The position numbers and the translations under genes are program-made. From Elusimicrobiota bacterium (GTDB lineage: Bacteria > Elusimicrobiota > Elusimicrobia > UBA1565 > UBA9628): a stretch of 64,000 nucleotides of DNA. The notes beneath the pieces were generated by a model. The model saw nothing but the letters and a program-made list of their open reading frames with translations. It searched no databases and was not told where the DNA came from. The stretch is from the NCBI GenBank assembly GCA_023249645.1, contig JAHFCF010000010.1, forward strand, positions 37,774-101,773. The letters run 5' to 3'. Below, piece by piece: positions 8,048-16,889 of this stretch (position 1 is the stretch's first letter; each line of letters begins with the position of its first letter).

Positions 8048-10107
8048 CAGGGCTTCTTGGGGGCCGCGGTCGCCAGGCCGATGTTCTTGAGGAAGGCCTC
8101 GGGATTGGGCTCGCGGCCCAGAAAGGCCCTCAAGGACCTGGCTTCGTCGCGGGCGGAGCCTTTTTCAAGGATCTCCTTGCGCAATTCTCGGCCGACCTGA
8201 GGGCTCAGGAGGCCCTCCTTCTCGAAGCGGGAGAAGGCGTCACAGGCATAGACCTCGCTCCAGAGGTAGCCGTAGTAGCCCGCGTCATAGCCCATGAGGT
8301 GCCCGAAGCTCGACTCGGGCACGGTCCCATCGGTCATGGGGATGAGCGTGATGTCCTTCATCAGCCGGGCATAGAGCGCGGTCGTGTCCATGGCCGAGCT
8401 CGAGGTGTGCAGGGCCATGTCGTAAGCGGCGAAGAAGTCCTGGCGCAGATACTCCAGGCCCGAGGCGGCGTTCTTGGCCGCGATAAGCTTTTGGATCATC
8501 TCACGCGGTATTTTTTTGGAGCGGTCCTGGGCGAAGCCTGAGACGCGGCCCAAGACCTCGTCTTTCCAAACCCAGTTCTGGAACATCTGGGAGGGCATCT
8601 CCACGAAATCGCGCGCGACCGACGTGCCGGAGAAGCGCTGGTACTTGGCGCGGGTGAGGAGCTGGTGCATGACATGGCCGAACTCGTGGAAGAGGGTCTC
8701 GACCTCGGCGTGGGGCAGAAGCGAGGCTCGCTCGGGCGCGGGCTTGTCGAAGTTGGCCACGATGGCGGCCACGGGCTTCTGGTAGGAGCCGTCCGGAAGT
8801 TCCCGGCCTTCGATGAGCGGGAAGGCCCCCGCGTGCTTGAACTTGCCCTCGCGCGGGTAGAGGTCCATGAAGAAGCGGCCGATGTACACGCCGGTGCGGC
8901 CGTCCTCGACTTCGAAGATCTTGACAGAAGGGTCCCAGGAGGCAGGCTGGGTGGCGGTCACATCGGTGAATCGGAGGCCCAGGACTTCCTGGTAGATCTT
9001 GAGCATCTCGCCGACGACCAGATCGGTCGGGAAATACTCCTTGATCTTCTCCTCATCCACGCCGTATCTGGTCTTGAGGAGTTGATTGCGGTAATAGCGC
9101 CAGTCCCAGGCGTGGATGACGCCGTCGGATCTCGGCCCTTCCTCCTTCTTTTTAAGCTCGACGAAGGCCTTGAGCTCGGGTTTGGCCTTCACCACGAGCT
9201 TCTCGCGCAGGCTGGAGAGGAATTTATCGACGGTCTGAGGGTCCTGGGCCATCTGCTCGTCCAGAACGAATTCGGCGTGGTCCTTGTAGCCCAGAAGCTT
9301 GGCCGCCTCGTCTCGGAAGCGAAGGATGTCGGCTAGGCGTTTTTTGTTTTCCTGGCCGCCGCGGGAGTCGAACTTGGTCTCCAGGATGCGCCGAGCCTCG
9401 GGATCCTGGGCGTTCTCCATGAAGGGAAAGTAGTCCGGATAGTCCAGGGTGACCTTGTAGGAGCCGTCCGGCTGGGCCGTGCGCTTCTTCATGTCCGGCG
9501 GCACGCCCTTCATCTGGGCCTCGGGGAAGACGGCGAAGTCCTTGGACTCCGAGATCCGCTGGCTGAATTCATTGGAGAGCTCGACGATGCGCTTGCGCAG
9601 GCCCTTGAGCTGCTCGCGCTGGATCTGCGGCAGGGCCAGGCCGCTGCGCCTGAAGTCCAGCAGGGTCTTCTCCATGAGGCGCGCGTCCTCGCCGCTCAAA
9701 AGCTCTCCGCGGTTGGCCGCGGCCTTGAGGATTTTGTAGAGATCCTCGCGCGAGAAGACGTCCACGGCGTATTTGGAGATGGCCGTGTCGCAGGCCAGGG
9801 CCTGCTCGCGCACGGCCTTGTCGGCGGCGACCTGGGCGAGGAAGCTGGGCACCGAGGTCTCGTCTTGCAGATCCGAGAGGATGTCCGAGAAGGGGACGAA
9901 GGTGTTGTGGAAGGCGGGTTCAGAGACCGCGGCCACGGCTTGGAGGCGCTCCTCGGCGCGGGTCTGGGCCGCGCGGCAGAGGCTCTGGATGCGGTCCACG
10001 CTCAAGTTGAAGTCGAGGGGGTTGGCGGCCTGGCTGTAGCCGGGAAGAGATGCTTGGGCGCGGACGGCGAGGAGCGCGGAAAAAAACACTATCGAGAGAT
10101 ATCTCAT
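8047..10107 (-). CDS. Exported M3-family (thimet-type) oligopeptidase
   Basis: This 686-residue zinc metallopeptidase carries HEFGHVMHQ near residue 472, the HExxH-type motif of family M3, and the family's usual length and helical N-terminal half. Unlike typical cytoplasmic M3 enzymes it begins with a Sec signal ([19 protein letters not shown]), so it is probably periplasmic or secreted and would degrade short peptides there. Its stop codon overlaps the start of the ahbD-like gene (TGATG), making it the first gene of the heme operon. A functional link to heme is not obvious; the shared transcript may only reflect compaction. Confidence 0.88.
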   Translation of the reverse strand: MRYLSIVFFSALLAVRAQASLPGYSQAANPLDFNLSVDRIQSLCRAAQTRAEERLQAVAAVSEPAFHNTFVPFSDILSDLQDETSVPSFLAQVAADKAVREQALACDTAISKYAVDVFSREDLYKILKAAANRGELLSGEDARLMEKTLLDFRRSGLALPQIQREQLKGLRKRIVELSNEFSQRISESKDFAVFPEAQMKGVPPDMKKRTAQPDGSYKVTLDYPDYFPFMENAQDPEARRILETKFDSRGGQENKKRLADILRFRDEAAKLLGYKDHAEFVLDEQMAQDPQTVDKFLSSLREKLVVKAKPELKAFVELKKKEEGPRSDGVIHAWDWRYYRNQLLKTRYGVDEEKIKEYFPTDLVVGEMLKIYQEVLGLRFTDVTATQPASWDPSVKIFEVEDGRTGVYIGRFFMDLYPREGKFKHAGAFPLIEGRELPDGSYQKPVAAIVANFDKPAPERASLLPHAEVETLFHEFGHVMHQLLTRAKYQRFSGTSVARDFVEMPSQMFQNWVWKDEVLGRVSGFAQDRSKKIPREMIQKLIAAKNAASGLEYLRQDFFAAYDMALHTSSSAMDTTALYARLMKDITLIPMTDGTVPESSFGHLMGYDAGYYGYLWSEVYACDAFSRFEKEGLLSPQVGRELRKEILEKGSARDEARSLRAFLGREPNPEAFLKNIGLATAAPKKP

Positions 10108-10113
10108 GAATAG

Positions 10114-10142
10114 ATTCTGCCATTAAAGACAGGGGGCTTCAA
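10114..10142 (-). promoter_or_regulatory. Promoter of the peptidase-heme operon
   Basis: Minus-strand TTGAAG (10137-10142), a 17-bp spacer and CAGAAT (10114-10119) form a reasonable sigma-70 promoter. The -10 ends six bases before the ATG at 10107, so the transcript would be leaderless, as proposed for two other genes in the window. Confidence 0.45.
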
Positions 10143-10158
10143 GGGAGTCGGCTGGGCC

Positions 10159-11640
10159 CTAAGGGCGCCACTTTTTTAGGGCTTGCAAACAGGCTTTGAG
10201 GATCGCGGTGTTCTTGGTCCCGGCATCGGATGTGTCGAGCATGAGCGCCCGCATGGCCCAGCGCAGGATCTCGAAGGTGTATTCGTAAAGCTCGACATTG
10301 AGCCGGTTGAGGTCTCGGGGAACAAGCATCGGCATTGGTTCGTCTTCGTTGGCAGGTTGCATGTGGCTCTCTGCGGGCTGCGGGGGGCTATCGCCGGGAA
10401 TGGGGCTGTTGGGATCCGCAGGCGTGTCAGAATTCATGTCAGCAGCAGGATACTCTTCCTCCCTGACTGGATCCTCGCTGGATTCTTGGAATTCGTCAAC
10501 CTTGACATTGACCATGTATAGGGCGTATTCACTGGGATCTCCGCTCTTCCCCATGTTTTGCATCATTTTTTGAATGAGGAGACGCTTGGTCTCGGTGTGA
10601 GGGGCAGGGTTGAGTTCCCACGGGTGAACGGGAAGCTGTTCCTGGACAGAAGCCTCGGTGTCAAGGCTCGCAGCATGTCCCTGCAGGCTTCTGCGGGTGG
10701 CATCCTGGATCGGCCAGCTTTTGTTTGCCGCCATGCTCTTGAGATTCTGGGCGACTGTCTTTGCCACGAGGATGAGGGCGCGCCTTTTTTCAGCGATGGT
10801 CGCCTCAGCCGGGCGCGTGAGAAGCCAGGGCGGCAGGACCGCGTAATTCTTTTCGATGTTCCTTGTCGTTGCCTTGCGGAGATGCGGGATCAGGGACTCC
10901 TCAAGGAGTTGCCGTTCGGATTTGGTCAGTCTTCCTTTTGCAAGTTCCTCGGCTTTCTGGAGGGCTTCGCGCAGCTGACCGCGGTCAGGCTCGGCGCGGA
11001 CGATGTCCTGCAAAGACTCGATGGCGCGTTTTTCAGCTGAACTGGGAGAGCCTGGGTCCTTTTTGTCAGTGAGCAAAGCATTGGCTGCCCCGGTCATGTG
11101 TTCGGAGAGTTCATCGGTATGAAGCTCGAGAGTCTGTCTGCCTTTATCGAGTTGCTGGCTGACCTGGGAGAGTTGCCCCCTTTCTTCCGGCGAGAAGACC
11201 AGGTCATAATCTCCCAGAGCCTGTTTGAGCCGGTCTCGGTCGGCTTGAGAGGAGATGGGAAGGCCCAGGGCAGCAAACTTTTCCAAGGCCTGGAAGGAAT
11301 CCCTGGTTTTGTCAGCGGCCTGGCGGGTCTTCATCAAGGCAGTGGAGATGGCTTCAACCGTCAGTTGCCCATCCAAGCCGGAAGGCAGCGCGAGGGCTAG
11401 TTTGTCCAGGGCTTGCTGCTTGGCCTCGATCGCCTGATCCAAGGAAAAGTTTTTTTCTTGCTGAAAGGATTGGATCGCGCCGCAGGCCTGTTGCGCGAGG
11501 GCGGCAGCCGGGCCGGTGTCGATGCCGCGCATCACATTGACGAACTCGACCATCCGAGGGGCGGCCCCGGCGCGGGCTTGGCCAGGGCACAGAAGCAAAG
11601 AGGCCAAGAGAACCGCGCCGGAAAATCTCATTGATTCCAT
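10159..11640 (-). CDS. Exported helical protein, diverged paralogue of the 15-18.6 kb pair
   Basis: This 493-residue protein has a Sec signal (FSGAVLLASLLLCPGQARAGA) and is mostly alpha-helical and charged, with coiled-coil character. I recognise no domain. It looks like a diverged third member of the family at 15019-16767 and 16890-18650: LTVEAISTALMK aligns with LTPDSLATALRE, SPEERGQLSQVSQQL with SPSHEKTLRALMEDL, and the C-termini share a segment ending in LKKWRP/LRRWRD. A Pro/Asp-rich linker (residues ~385-425) is specific to this copy. The promoter has TAGGTCC boxes at the shared geometry. Function unknown; periplasmic location is inferred from the signal. Confidence 0.7.
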   Translation of the reverse strand: MESMRFSGAVLLASLLLCPGQARAGAAPRMVEFVNVMRGIDTGPAAALAQQACGAIQSFQQEKNFSLDQAIEAKQQALDKLALALPSGLDGQLTVEAISTALMKTRQAADKTRDSFQALEKFAALGLPISSQADRDRLKQALGDYDLVFSPEERGQLSQVSQQLDKGRQTLELHTDELSEHMTGAANALLTDKKDPGSPSSAEKRAIESLQDIVRAEPDRGQLREALQKAEELAKGRLTKSERQLLEESLIPHLRKATTRNIEKNYAVLPPWLLTRPAEATIAEKRRALILVAKTVAQNLKSMAANKSWPIQDATRRSLQGHAASLDTEASVQEQLPVHPWELNPAPHTETKRLLIQKMMQNMGKSGDPSEYALYMVNVKVDEFQESSEDPVREEEYPAADMNSDTPADPNSPIPGDSPPQPAESHMQPANEDEPMPMLVPRDLNRLNVELYEYTFEILRWAMRALMLDTSDAGTKNTAILKACLQALKKWRP

Positions 11641-11659
11641 ATCTGCTTCCTTATGATAG

Positions 11660-11741
11660 ATTTTAATAATAATCTCGATTTTCGGCGCGGGTCTTTGGGC
11701 CTACATCGGCGGCGGAAAAGGACCTACACCCTGGTAGGTCC
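11660..11741 (-). promoter_or_regulatory. TAGGTCC-box promoter/operator (copy 2)
   Basis: On the minus strand GTAGGTCC (its 7-mer at 11720-11726) is followed at a 23-bp period by TAGGCCCAAAGACCC (11689-11703). Exactly 23 bp then separate GACCC from the -10 TAAAAT (11660-11665). A third, inverted box (GGACCTA, 11735-11741) makes GGACCTAC...GTAGGTCC, an 8-bp inverted repeat, with the distal direct box. The -35 position has no TTGACA-like sequence, which suggests activator dependence. Confidence 0.75.
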
Positions 11742-11824
11742 TTAGGGTACTTGACTCCGTTATCAGCAAGATGTTTCATTGCCGAGAAGGGGCGCATTTT
11801 AGACCCCTGTGCAAGGAGGCAGCG

Positions 11825-12319
11825 ATGCGAATGATCCTGGTGATGGCCGCCCTGATGTGCGCGGGTCTTTCTTATGGCGTTGAAACGACTTCCTTCCAGC
11901 CTGATCCTACGGCGGCTCTGAGCCAAGCCAAGAGCGAAGCGTCGGCCCGGGGGACCGTGCCGATCGGCGTCTTCATCAAGTCGGACTGCCAGCAGTTCGT
12001 TTTCGAGACAGACAGCCCAGCGCTCTGCGCCCCGCGGGATTTTCGCAGCGAGACCTGGGTCGAAGAGTGCGACGACATCCCCATGCCCAATCCCCCGGGA
12101 GGCGTGTGCATCCCGCGCCGGCGCCTGCTGAGCGTGGACCAGAGGACGGTCACGGTGGATGTGCCGCAGCGCGTCGTCCCTGGCCCGAAAGAGATCTTCA
12201 CGGTGTGCCTGGCCGGACCGTCGATACACCTCAAGGTGAAGCAATCTCCTCATCAGTACAAGGTCCAGGAGAAGGCAGAGCCGCCCTCCGGCGTTGTCCT
12301 GGTTTTGACTCAGAAGTAG
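11825..12319 (+). CDS. Small exported cysteine-containing protein, unknown function
   Basis: The ORF track begins at 11771, but AAGGAGG lies seven to eight bases before the ATG at 11825 and the following residues (MRMILVMAALMCAGLSYG) form a clean Sec signal, so I place the start there. The 164-residue product has six cysteines after the signal, grouped around SDCQQF, ALCAP, VEECDD, GVCIP and FTVCLA, compatible with disulfides in the periplasm. I do not recognise the family. It is the only plus-strand gene between two minus-strand genes and shares a terminator hairpin with the Clp-like gene that converges on it. Confidence 0.65.
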   Translation: MRMILVMAALMCAGLSYGVETTSFQPDPTAALSQAKSEASARGTVPIGVFIKSDCQQFVFETDSPALCAPRDFRSETWVEECDDIPMPNPPGGVCIPRRRLLSVDQRTVTVDVPQRVVPGPKEIFTVCLAGPSIHLKVKQSPHQYKVQEKAEPPSGVVLVLTQK

Positions 12320-12341
12320 AGCTGATCCGTCCGGGAAAATC

Positions 12342-12379
12342 AGAAGCCCTTACCTCCGCCATCGGAGGTAAGGGCTTCT
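12342..12379. terminator. Bidirectional terminator hairpin
   Basis: A perfect 17-bp stem (AGAAGCCCTTACCTCCG and its complement) closes a four-base loop (CCAT) midway between the stop codons of the convergent genes at 12319 and 12401. The U-tract is short on both sides, but size and position fit a shared intrinsic terminator. Confidence 0.85.
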
Positions 12380-12400
12380 TGTGCGGTGCGGCTGCGCGGC

Positions 12401-14878
12401 CTACTGCTTGGAGATCTTGTAAGTCTTGGCCTGGGGGTCGTAGTCGACTAGGACCTTGTCCCCATTCTTGATGGTCCCAGCCAACTCGGCTTTCACCATC
12501 TCGTCCTCGATCTCTCCCTCGATCGCCTGCTTGATCGGCCGGGCGCCGTAAGGGCGGTTCTCCTTGCTGTCAGCATCGTCCAAGAGATGCGCCTTGGCCG
12601 AGTCGGTCAAAGTCACTGCCATCTTCTTTTCCGCCAACAGCTTGTTGAGGTCGGCAAGCCTCAGATCGACGATGGTTTTGAGATCCTCGCGGACGAGCGA
12701 CCTGAAGACGATCGCATTGCGGCGGCCGACCCGGTTGAAGAATTCAGGACTGACGGCTTCCTTTAGTGCCGCAATATAGGCTGCCTCTTGCTCATCGTCG
12801 CTCTTGGTTACGGCAGGTTTTGCCTCCTCCCCGGCAGGCTGAAGGCCTTTGACGATGGTGCGCTGCTTGGCGCCGCCCAGGCTGCCGCCGATGTTGGAGG
12901 TCATGATGATGATGGCGTTCGAGAAATCCACGACGCGTCCGTGGGAATCGGTCAAGCGACCGTCATCGATGACCTGGAGCAGCAGGTTGCGCACCTCAGG
13001 CGCGGCCTTCTCGATCTCATCGAGGAGGATCACGGTCCTGGGATTTCGGCGCACGGCCTCGGTCAATTGGCCCGCGTCCTCGAAGCCGACGAAGCCCGGG
13101 GGGGAGCCGATCATCTTGCTGGTGGAATGCTCTCCGGAATATTCGGACATGTCCAGGCGTATGACGTCTTTCTCTCCCCGCTTGAGAAGTATCTGGGAGA
13201 TCAGCCGCGCTATCTCGGTCTTGCCGACACCCGTGGGTCCCAAGAAGAAGAATGTCCCGATTGGCTTTTTGTGCTCCTTATAGCCCAGCCGGCCCCTGCG
13301 GATTTCGCGGATCAAGCCGGCGATGGCCTTGGGCTGGCCGATGAGGCGTTTGGCCAGATCATCCGGCAATGTGCGCAGGCCTTCCAACTCGTCGCCTGCG
13401 GCCTCCTGGTCTTGGATGCCTGTTTGCAGATAGATCTCGTCGGCGATATCCTTGGGAGTCAGCGTCTTGTCGATCGTCTTCCCATGTGCTTCTGCGTCCT
13501 CGGCTCGCATGGCCAAGTCAGAGGCAGAGGCGTCGAGCAGGTCGATGGCCGAATCAGGGAGATTCCTGCCCGGGATATCGCGCGCCGCCTTATCCACGGT
13601 GACTACCAACGTCGCATCCGGGATCGTGACGCCATGATGCTGCTCATAGCGGGATTTCAAGCCTTTCAGGATCGTCACAGCCTCCTCCTTGGTGGGGGGC
13701 TTGACCATGATGGGGTTGAAGCGTCGGGCCAGGGCGGGGTCTTTTTCGATCTTCTTGCGGTAATGGTCCAGGTCCGTGGCTCCCATCATGGAGAGGCCGG
13801 CGGCCAGTGCCGGCTTGAGGAGCTGGGAAGCATCCGCGGCGCCCTCGGCGCTGCCCAGACCGGCGATGCTGTGGAGTTCATCGAAGAAAATGATGATCTT
13901 GCCTTTTGACTCTTCCACTTCAGCCAGGATCTTCTTAAGCCTTTCCTCGAATTCCCCCCGATATTTTGTCCCCGCAATCAGGCTGGCGACTTTCACCGCG
14001 AAGACGTTCTTGCCCTGGAGCTTCTTCGGCACCTTGTTGGCGACGATCAGTTGGGCCAGGCCTTCGGCGATCGCGGTTTTGCCCACCCCGGCTTCGCCGA
14101 TAAAAATAGGGTTATTCTTGTTGAGGCGCATCAGGGTCTTGACTGCCTGGCGCACCTCCGCTTCTCGGCCGATGAGCGGGGTCAATTTGCCGTCCAGGGC
14201 CTTGGCCGCGAGGTTGGTCCCGAATTCCGAGAGGGTCGGGACTGATTTGTCGTTGACCAGCAGGAAGGGAGGCTTTCCATCCTCTGATTGGGGGCCGGTC
14301 AGCAGCAGCGGCGGGCGGACAGGGTCCGAATCATCACCCATCGCTGTGCGGCTCCATTTCACCAGATTTTTGCGCAGAACCTGCGCTTCGTTTATCATGT
14401 CCGTTTGCAGCCCGGGCCGAAGCTGGCCCTGCGCCAAGGCGGCGACCTGCAGAAGTTGGACGACCAGCGTTGGTTCGACCAAGTCGGGGTGAATCGCGCC
14501 GAAATGGTCCAGAACGATAGCCAGCTTGGTGAGCCTGCTGGCGACGCGCTTGGACTGCGTGACATCGTATGTCATCGCCTCATGCTTCTCTATAAAAGCG
14601 CCTCCGACATTCCCTGCTGAGGTCGGAGCATCCGGGGCTGTGAGAAGTTCCTCGAACAACCTCTTGGGCTGCGGATCTTGAGAATCCAGGAATGCATTGA
14701 CAGCCTTTCTCTGGTCAGGATTGAAGTACGTGCAAGCCACTGTCAGAGCGCGCTGCGTTTGGGCCCAGAAATGCGGGACATCGGCCAAGGCCGCCCAAGC
14801 GCTGCTCCAAGTTCCCAGCAGCAGGAGGGCCACAAAGGAAGATAAAAAGATATTTTTCGAGCGCTGTTTTGTTTTCAT
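12401..14878 (-). CDS. ClpB/ClpC-like double-AAA+ ATPase with an N-terminal signal peptide
   Basis: This 825-residue Hsp100-type unfoldase has two AAA+ modules. Module 1 shows GEAGVGKT near residue 261, a Walker B ending FFDELH near 326 and ALARRF arginine fingers. Module 2 shows GPTGVGKT near 548, ILLDEIEK near 619 and the EFFNR finger. The long ClpB coiled-coil middle domain and a recognisable ClpP-docking IGL/IGF loop were not seen. Residues 1-30 form a strong Sec signal ([19 protein letters not shown], then SSAWA), followed by ~200 residues unlike the Clp N-domain. All catalytic motifs look intact, so an active ATPase seems to be exported or membrane-anchored. The promoter has TAGGTCC boxes, -10 TATAAT and GGAGG before the ATG. 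It may work with the neighbouring exported helical proteins. Confidence 0.85.
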   Translation of the reverse strand: MKTKQRSKNIFLSSFVALLLLGTWSSAWAALADVPHFWAQTQRALTVACTYFNPDQRKAVNAFLDSQDPQPKRLFEELLTAPDAPTSAGNVGGAFIEKHEAMTYDVTQSKRVASRLTKLAIVLDHFGAIHPDLVEPTLVVQLLQVAALAQGQLRPGLQTDMINEAQVLRKNLVKWSRTAMGDDSDPVRPPLLLTGPQSEDGKPPFLLVNDKSVPTLSEFGTNLAAKALDGKLTPLIGREAEVRQAVKTLMRLNKNNPIFIGEAGVGKTAIAEGLAQLIVANKVPKKLQGKNVFAVKVASLIAGTKYRGEFEERLKKILAEVEESKGKIIIFFDELHSIAGLGSAEGAADASQLLKPALAAGLSMMGATDLDHYRKKIEKDPALARRFNPIMVKPPTKEEAVTILKGLKSRYEQHHGVTIPDATLVVTVDKAARDIPGRNLPDSAIDLLDASASDLAMRAEDAEAHGKTIDKTLTPKDIADEIYLQTGIQDQEAAGDELEGLRTLPDDLAKRLIGQPKAIAGLIREIRRGRLGYKEHKKPIGTFFFLGPTGVGKTEIARLISQILLKRGEKDVIRLDMSEYSGEHSTSKMIGSPPGFVGFEDAGQLTEAVRRNPRTVILLDEIEKAAPEVRNLLLQVIDDGRLTDSHGRVVDFSNAIIIMTSNIGGSLGGAKQRTIVKGLQPAGEEAKPAVTKSDDEQEAAYIAALKEAVSPEFFNRVGRRNAIVFRSLVREDLKTIVDLRLADLNKLLAEKKMAVTLTDSAKAHLLDDADSKENRPYGARPIKQAIEGEIEDEMVKAELAGTIKNGDKVLVDYDPQAKTYKISKQ

Positions 14879-14896
14879 AATGGCCTCCGTGGCGAG

Positions 14897-14985
14897 ATTA
14901 TACAGAACCGTTTGTTTTTTCCTGCGGGTCTTTGGACCTAGGAGGGCGGCGGAAAAGGACCTAGATTGTTATGGGTCTTTTGGGT
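14897..14985 (-). promoter_or_regulatory. TAGGTCC-box promoter/operator (copy 3)
   Basis: On the minus strand an outer AAAGACCC box is followed by CTAGGTCC and, 23 bp later, by CTAGGTCCAAAGACCC. After exactly 23 bp comes a perfect -10 TATAAT (14897-14902), then GGAGG and the ATG of the Clp-like gene 18 bp past the -10. This is the cleanest copy and defines the consensus TAGGTCCAAAGACCC. Confidence 0.8.
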
Positions 14986-15018
14986 AAGGGGCAGGCCTAA
15001 GCCTTTGAGCACGCGGCT

Positions 15019-16767
15019 TCAGAGATAGGAGATCTTCACGTCGCGCCACCGTCTGAGGATCTCTTGGAACTTCACGGCCGTGGCGATGAGTTCCTCTTGG
15101 CGGCCCGTGGGGTTTTCGTCCATCCGGAGCACCCGGATGTATCCGCGCATGAGCAGATAGGCCTGTTGAGCGACTTCGTAGATCTTCTCGTCTCTCTCGA
15201 TCTGGTCTTTTCTCAGCTGTTCGATCTGATACTCGCTGGGAGGAGGCATATGGGGATTGGGTTCTGAGATGAGGTTGGGGTTGAAGCTCGGGTCGGCCAG
15301 GTCATTGGTGGCGGCGCGCAGCTTGTCCGCCTCTTGCCGCAGACCGGAGATGCCGTAGCCTTCTTTCTTGATGAAATCGGAGGCGGAGCGCGCGATGGCG
15401 GCCACCGCCTCTCTTTTGCCGTCGATGTTGAGATCGATGGGGTCCGGATCCCGGTCATAAGGCTGGATCTCCCGCGGCAGCTTCGCCCGCGCGTTCGCGC
15501 GAGAGCTCGCGGGAGCCCGGTCCCAGGCGTGCCGCCAATCCTCCAGCTGCTGCAGGTCGGCCGGGGTAAGCTGGTTGCCGACGGCATGGGCGAAAAGATC
15601 CTTGGCTCGGTCCACGGCGGCTTGGAGCGCGGAGGGTGTCGATGTTTCTTTGAAGATCGCGGCGAGTTTGTTCACTTCGGGATGGAGAGTGGGCCGCAGG
15701 GGCGCCTGGGCGGCCGCGGCAGGGGATTCATCCTTCCCGGACTTCAGCCGGGCCAAGGCTTCTTCGACCTGCTGGGAGGCGTTCTCGACGCGCTGGGCTT
15801 GGTCCGGATCGAACTTGGTCCTGAGCAGGGAGTAGGCCGTCAGGAGGACCTGCATGTCGGCTTCGATCGTCGTGAAGAATTTTTGACGATCCAGGAGCTC
15901 GTTTGCCGCTAACGACAGGCGGAGGTGTTCCTGGAGTTTCATGGCGGCATCAGCCAGATCCCGTCTTTTTTTGTTCTCCTCCTCCCGGATGGCGAGGCCG
16001 CGGTCTTGGCTCAAGAAGAGCTCCGCATTGTTGAGGATTTCAGTGTGGGCGAAGATGACGACGCTCTTGCCCTCCGCGTCCTTGGTCATGATGGCTTCCC
16101 GCACCAGCCTCAGGACGGCTCCGGCCGCGGCTTGGTGGGTCTGCATCCGCGTGTCCGCGGGCTGGGCTTTCGCCAAGCTCGAGGGATTGGGGAGATCGGG
16201 CAAGAGAAGAGAGGGCAGCCGGTCTTTTTCGTTGCGGATCCGGCGCAGATCCACGGCGAGGAACTGGGCGTCGAGCTCCCTTCGGCGGGCCCCCAGATCC
16301 TCCATGAGCGCCCGGAGTGTTTTTTCATGGGAGGGGGAGAGGGAGATCCTTCGGCGGAGCAGGAGATCCTCGGCCAGGGTGTAATCATCTCGGTCGTTGA
16401 CGATGTTGTTGAAGCGCAGTTTGGGGTCCTGCTTCTTATACCAGGCGTCGTGCTTCTGGATCTCTCGGAAGTCTTGCCTGGCCTTGAGGAATTCCTCGCG
16501 CAAGGCTGTGGCCAGGGAGTCCGGGGTCAGTTCCGGTCCGATGCGGGCATCCAGCGAGGAGAGCAGGTCCTTTTGCCGGTCCGCGGGGAGGTCCTGCAAT
16601 CGGCTGGCAGCGTTGCGGGCCAGCGCGCCGGAGATCCCCGTATTGATGGTCGGCAACAGCCGGATGACGGGTTCGACGCGCACCACGGGCGCGGCAGCGC
16701 GGGAGACTGCGGCGACGGCCAGAACAAGGGCGATGACCAAGGAGTGGATGCGGATCCTCTTGTTCAT
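15019..16767 (-). CDS. Exported helical protein, tandem paralogue 1
   Basis: This 582-residue protein has a Sec signal (SLVIALVLAVAAVSRAAA) and is otherwise predicted helical and highly charged. It is a close tandem duplicate of the 586-residue protein at 16890-18650: long blocks are nearly identical, for example DARIGPELTPDSL, KARQDFREIQ, HDAWYKKQDPK and SPSHEKTLRALMEDLGARRR. The central and C-terminal thirds have diverged more. No enzymatic motif is visible; a structural or adaptor role is possible. It lies just upstream (in transcription order) of the exported Clp-like ATPase and has its own TAGGTCC-box promoter. Confidence 0.7.
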   Translation of the reverse strand: MNKRIRIHSLVIALVLAVAAVSRAAAPVVRVEPVIRLLPTINTGISGALARNAASRLQDLPADRQKDLLSSLDARIGPELTPDSLATALREEFLKARQDFREIQKHDAWYKKQDPKLRFNNIVNDRDDYTLAEDLLLRRRISLSPSHEKTLRALMEDLGARRRELDAQFLAVDLRRIRNEKDRLPSLLLPDLPNPSSLAKAQPADTRMQTHQAAAGAVLRLVREAIMTKDAEGKSVVIFAHTEILNNAELFLSQDRGLAIREEENKKRRDLADAAMKLQEHLRLSLAANELLDRQKFFTTIEADMQVLLTAYSLLRTKFDPDQAQRVENASQQVEEALARLKSGKDESPAAAAQAPLRPTLHPEVNKLAAIFKETSTPSALQAAVDRAKDLFAHAVGNQLTPADLQQLEDWRHAWDRAPASSRANARAKLPREIQPYDRDPDPIDLNIDGKREAVAAIARSASDFIKKEGYGISGLRQEADKLRAATNDLADPSFNPNLISEPNPHMPPPSEYQIEQLRKDQIERDEKIYEVAQQAYLLMRGYIRVLRMDENPTGRQEELIATAVKFQEILRRWRDVKISYL

Positions 16768-16793
16768 GATATATAGACCTTAATACTGGCGAT

Positions 16794-16884
16794 ATTTTAG
16801 CCGGAATGCCGATTTTGGGGGAGGGTCTTTGGACCTAGGAGGAAACCGGCAATGGGCCTAGGCGGTCCTAGTGCTTTTGGTCCC
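16794..16884 (-). promoter_or_regulatory. TAGGTCC-box promoter/operator (copy 4)
   Basis: Minus-strand order: a distal CTAGGACC box, TAGGCCC, 23-bp period, TAGGTCCAAAGACCC (16823-16837), exactly 23 bp, -10 TAAAAT (16794-16799). The sequence between boxes resembles copy 5, as expected if promoter and gene were duplicated together. Confidence 0.78.
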
Positions 16885-16889
16885 GGCTT

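Noticed and set aside
7028-8200. 390-codon plus-strand ORF opposite the AhbD-like gene.
   Set aside because: The minus strand carries the CxxxCxxC and SPASM motifs; the plus frame is a high-GC shadow.
11663-12253. 196-codon minus-strand ORF opposite the small exported Cys-containing protein.
   Set aside because: The plus strand has a good ribosome-binding site, signal peptide and terminator; the minus frame has none of these.
12788-13909. 373-codon plus-strand ORF inside the Clp-like gene.
   Set aside because: It is antisense to conserved AAA+ motifs and has no independent support.
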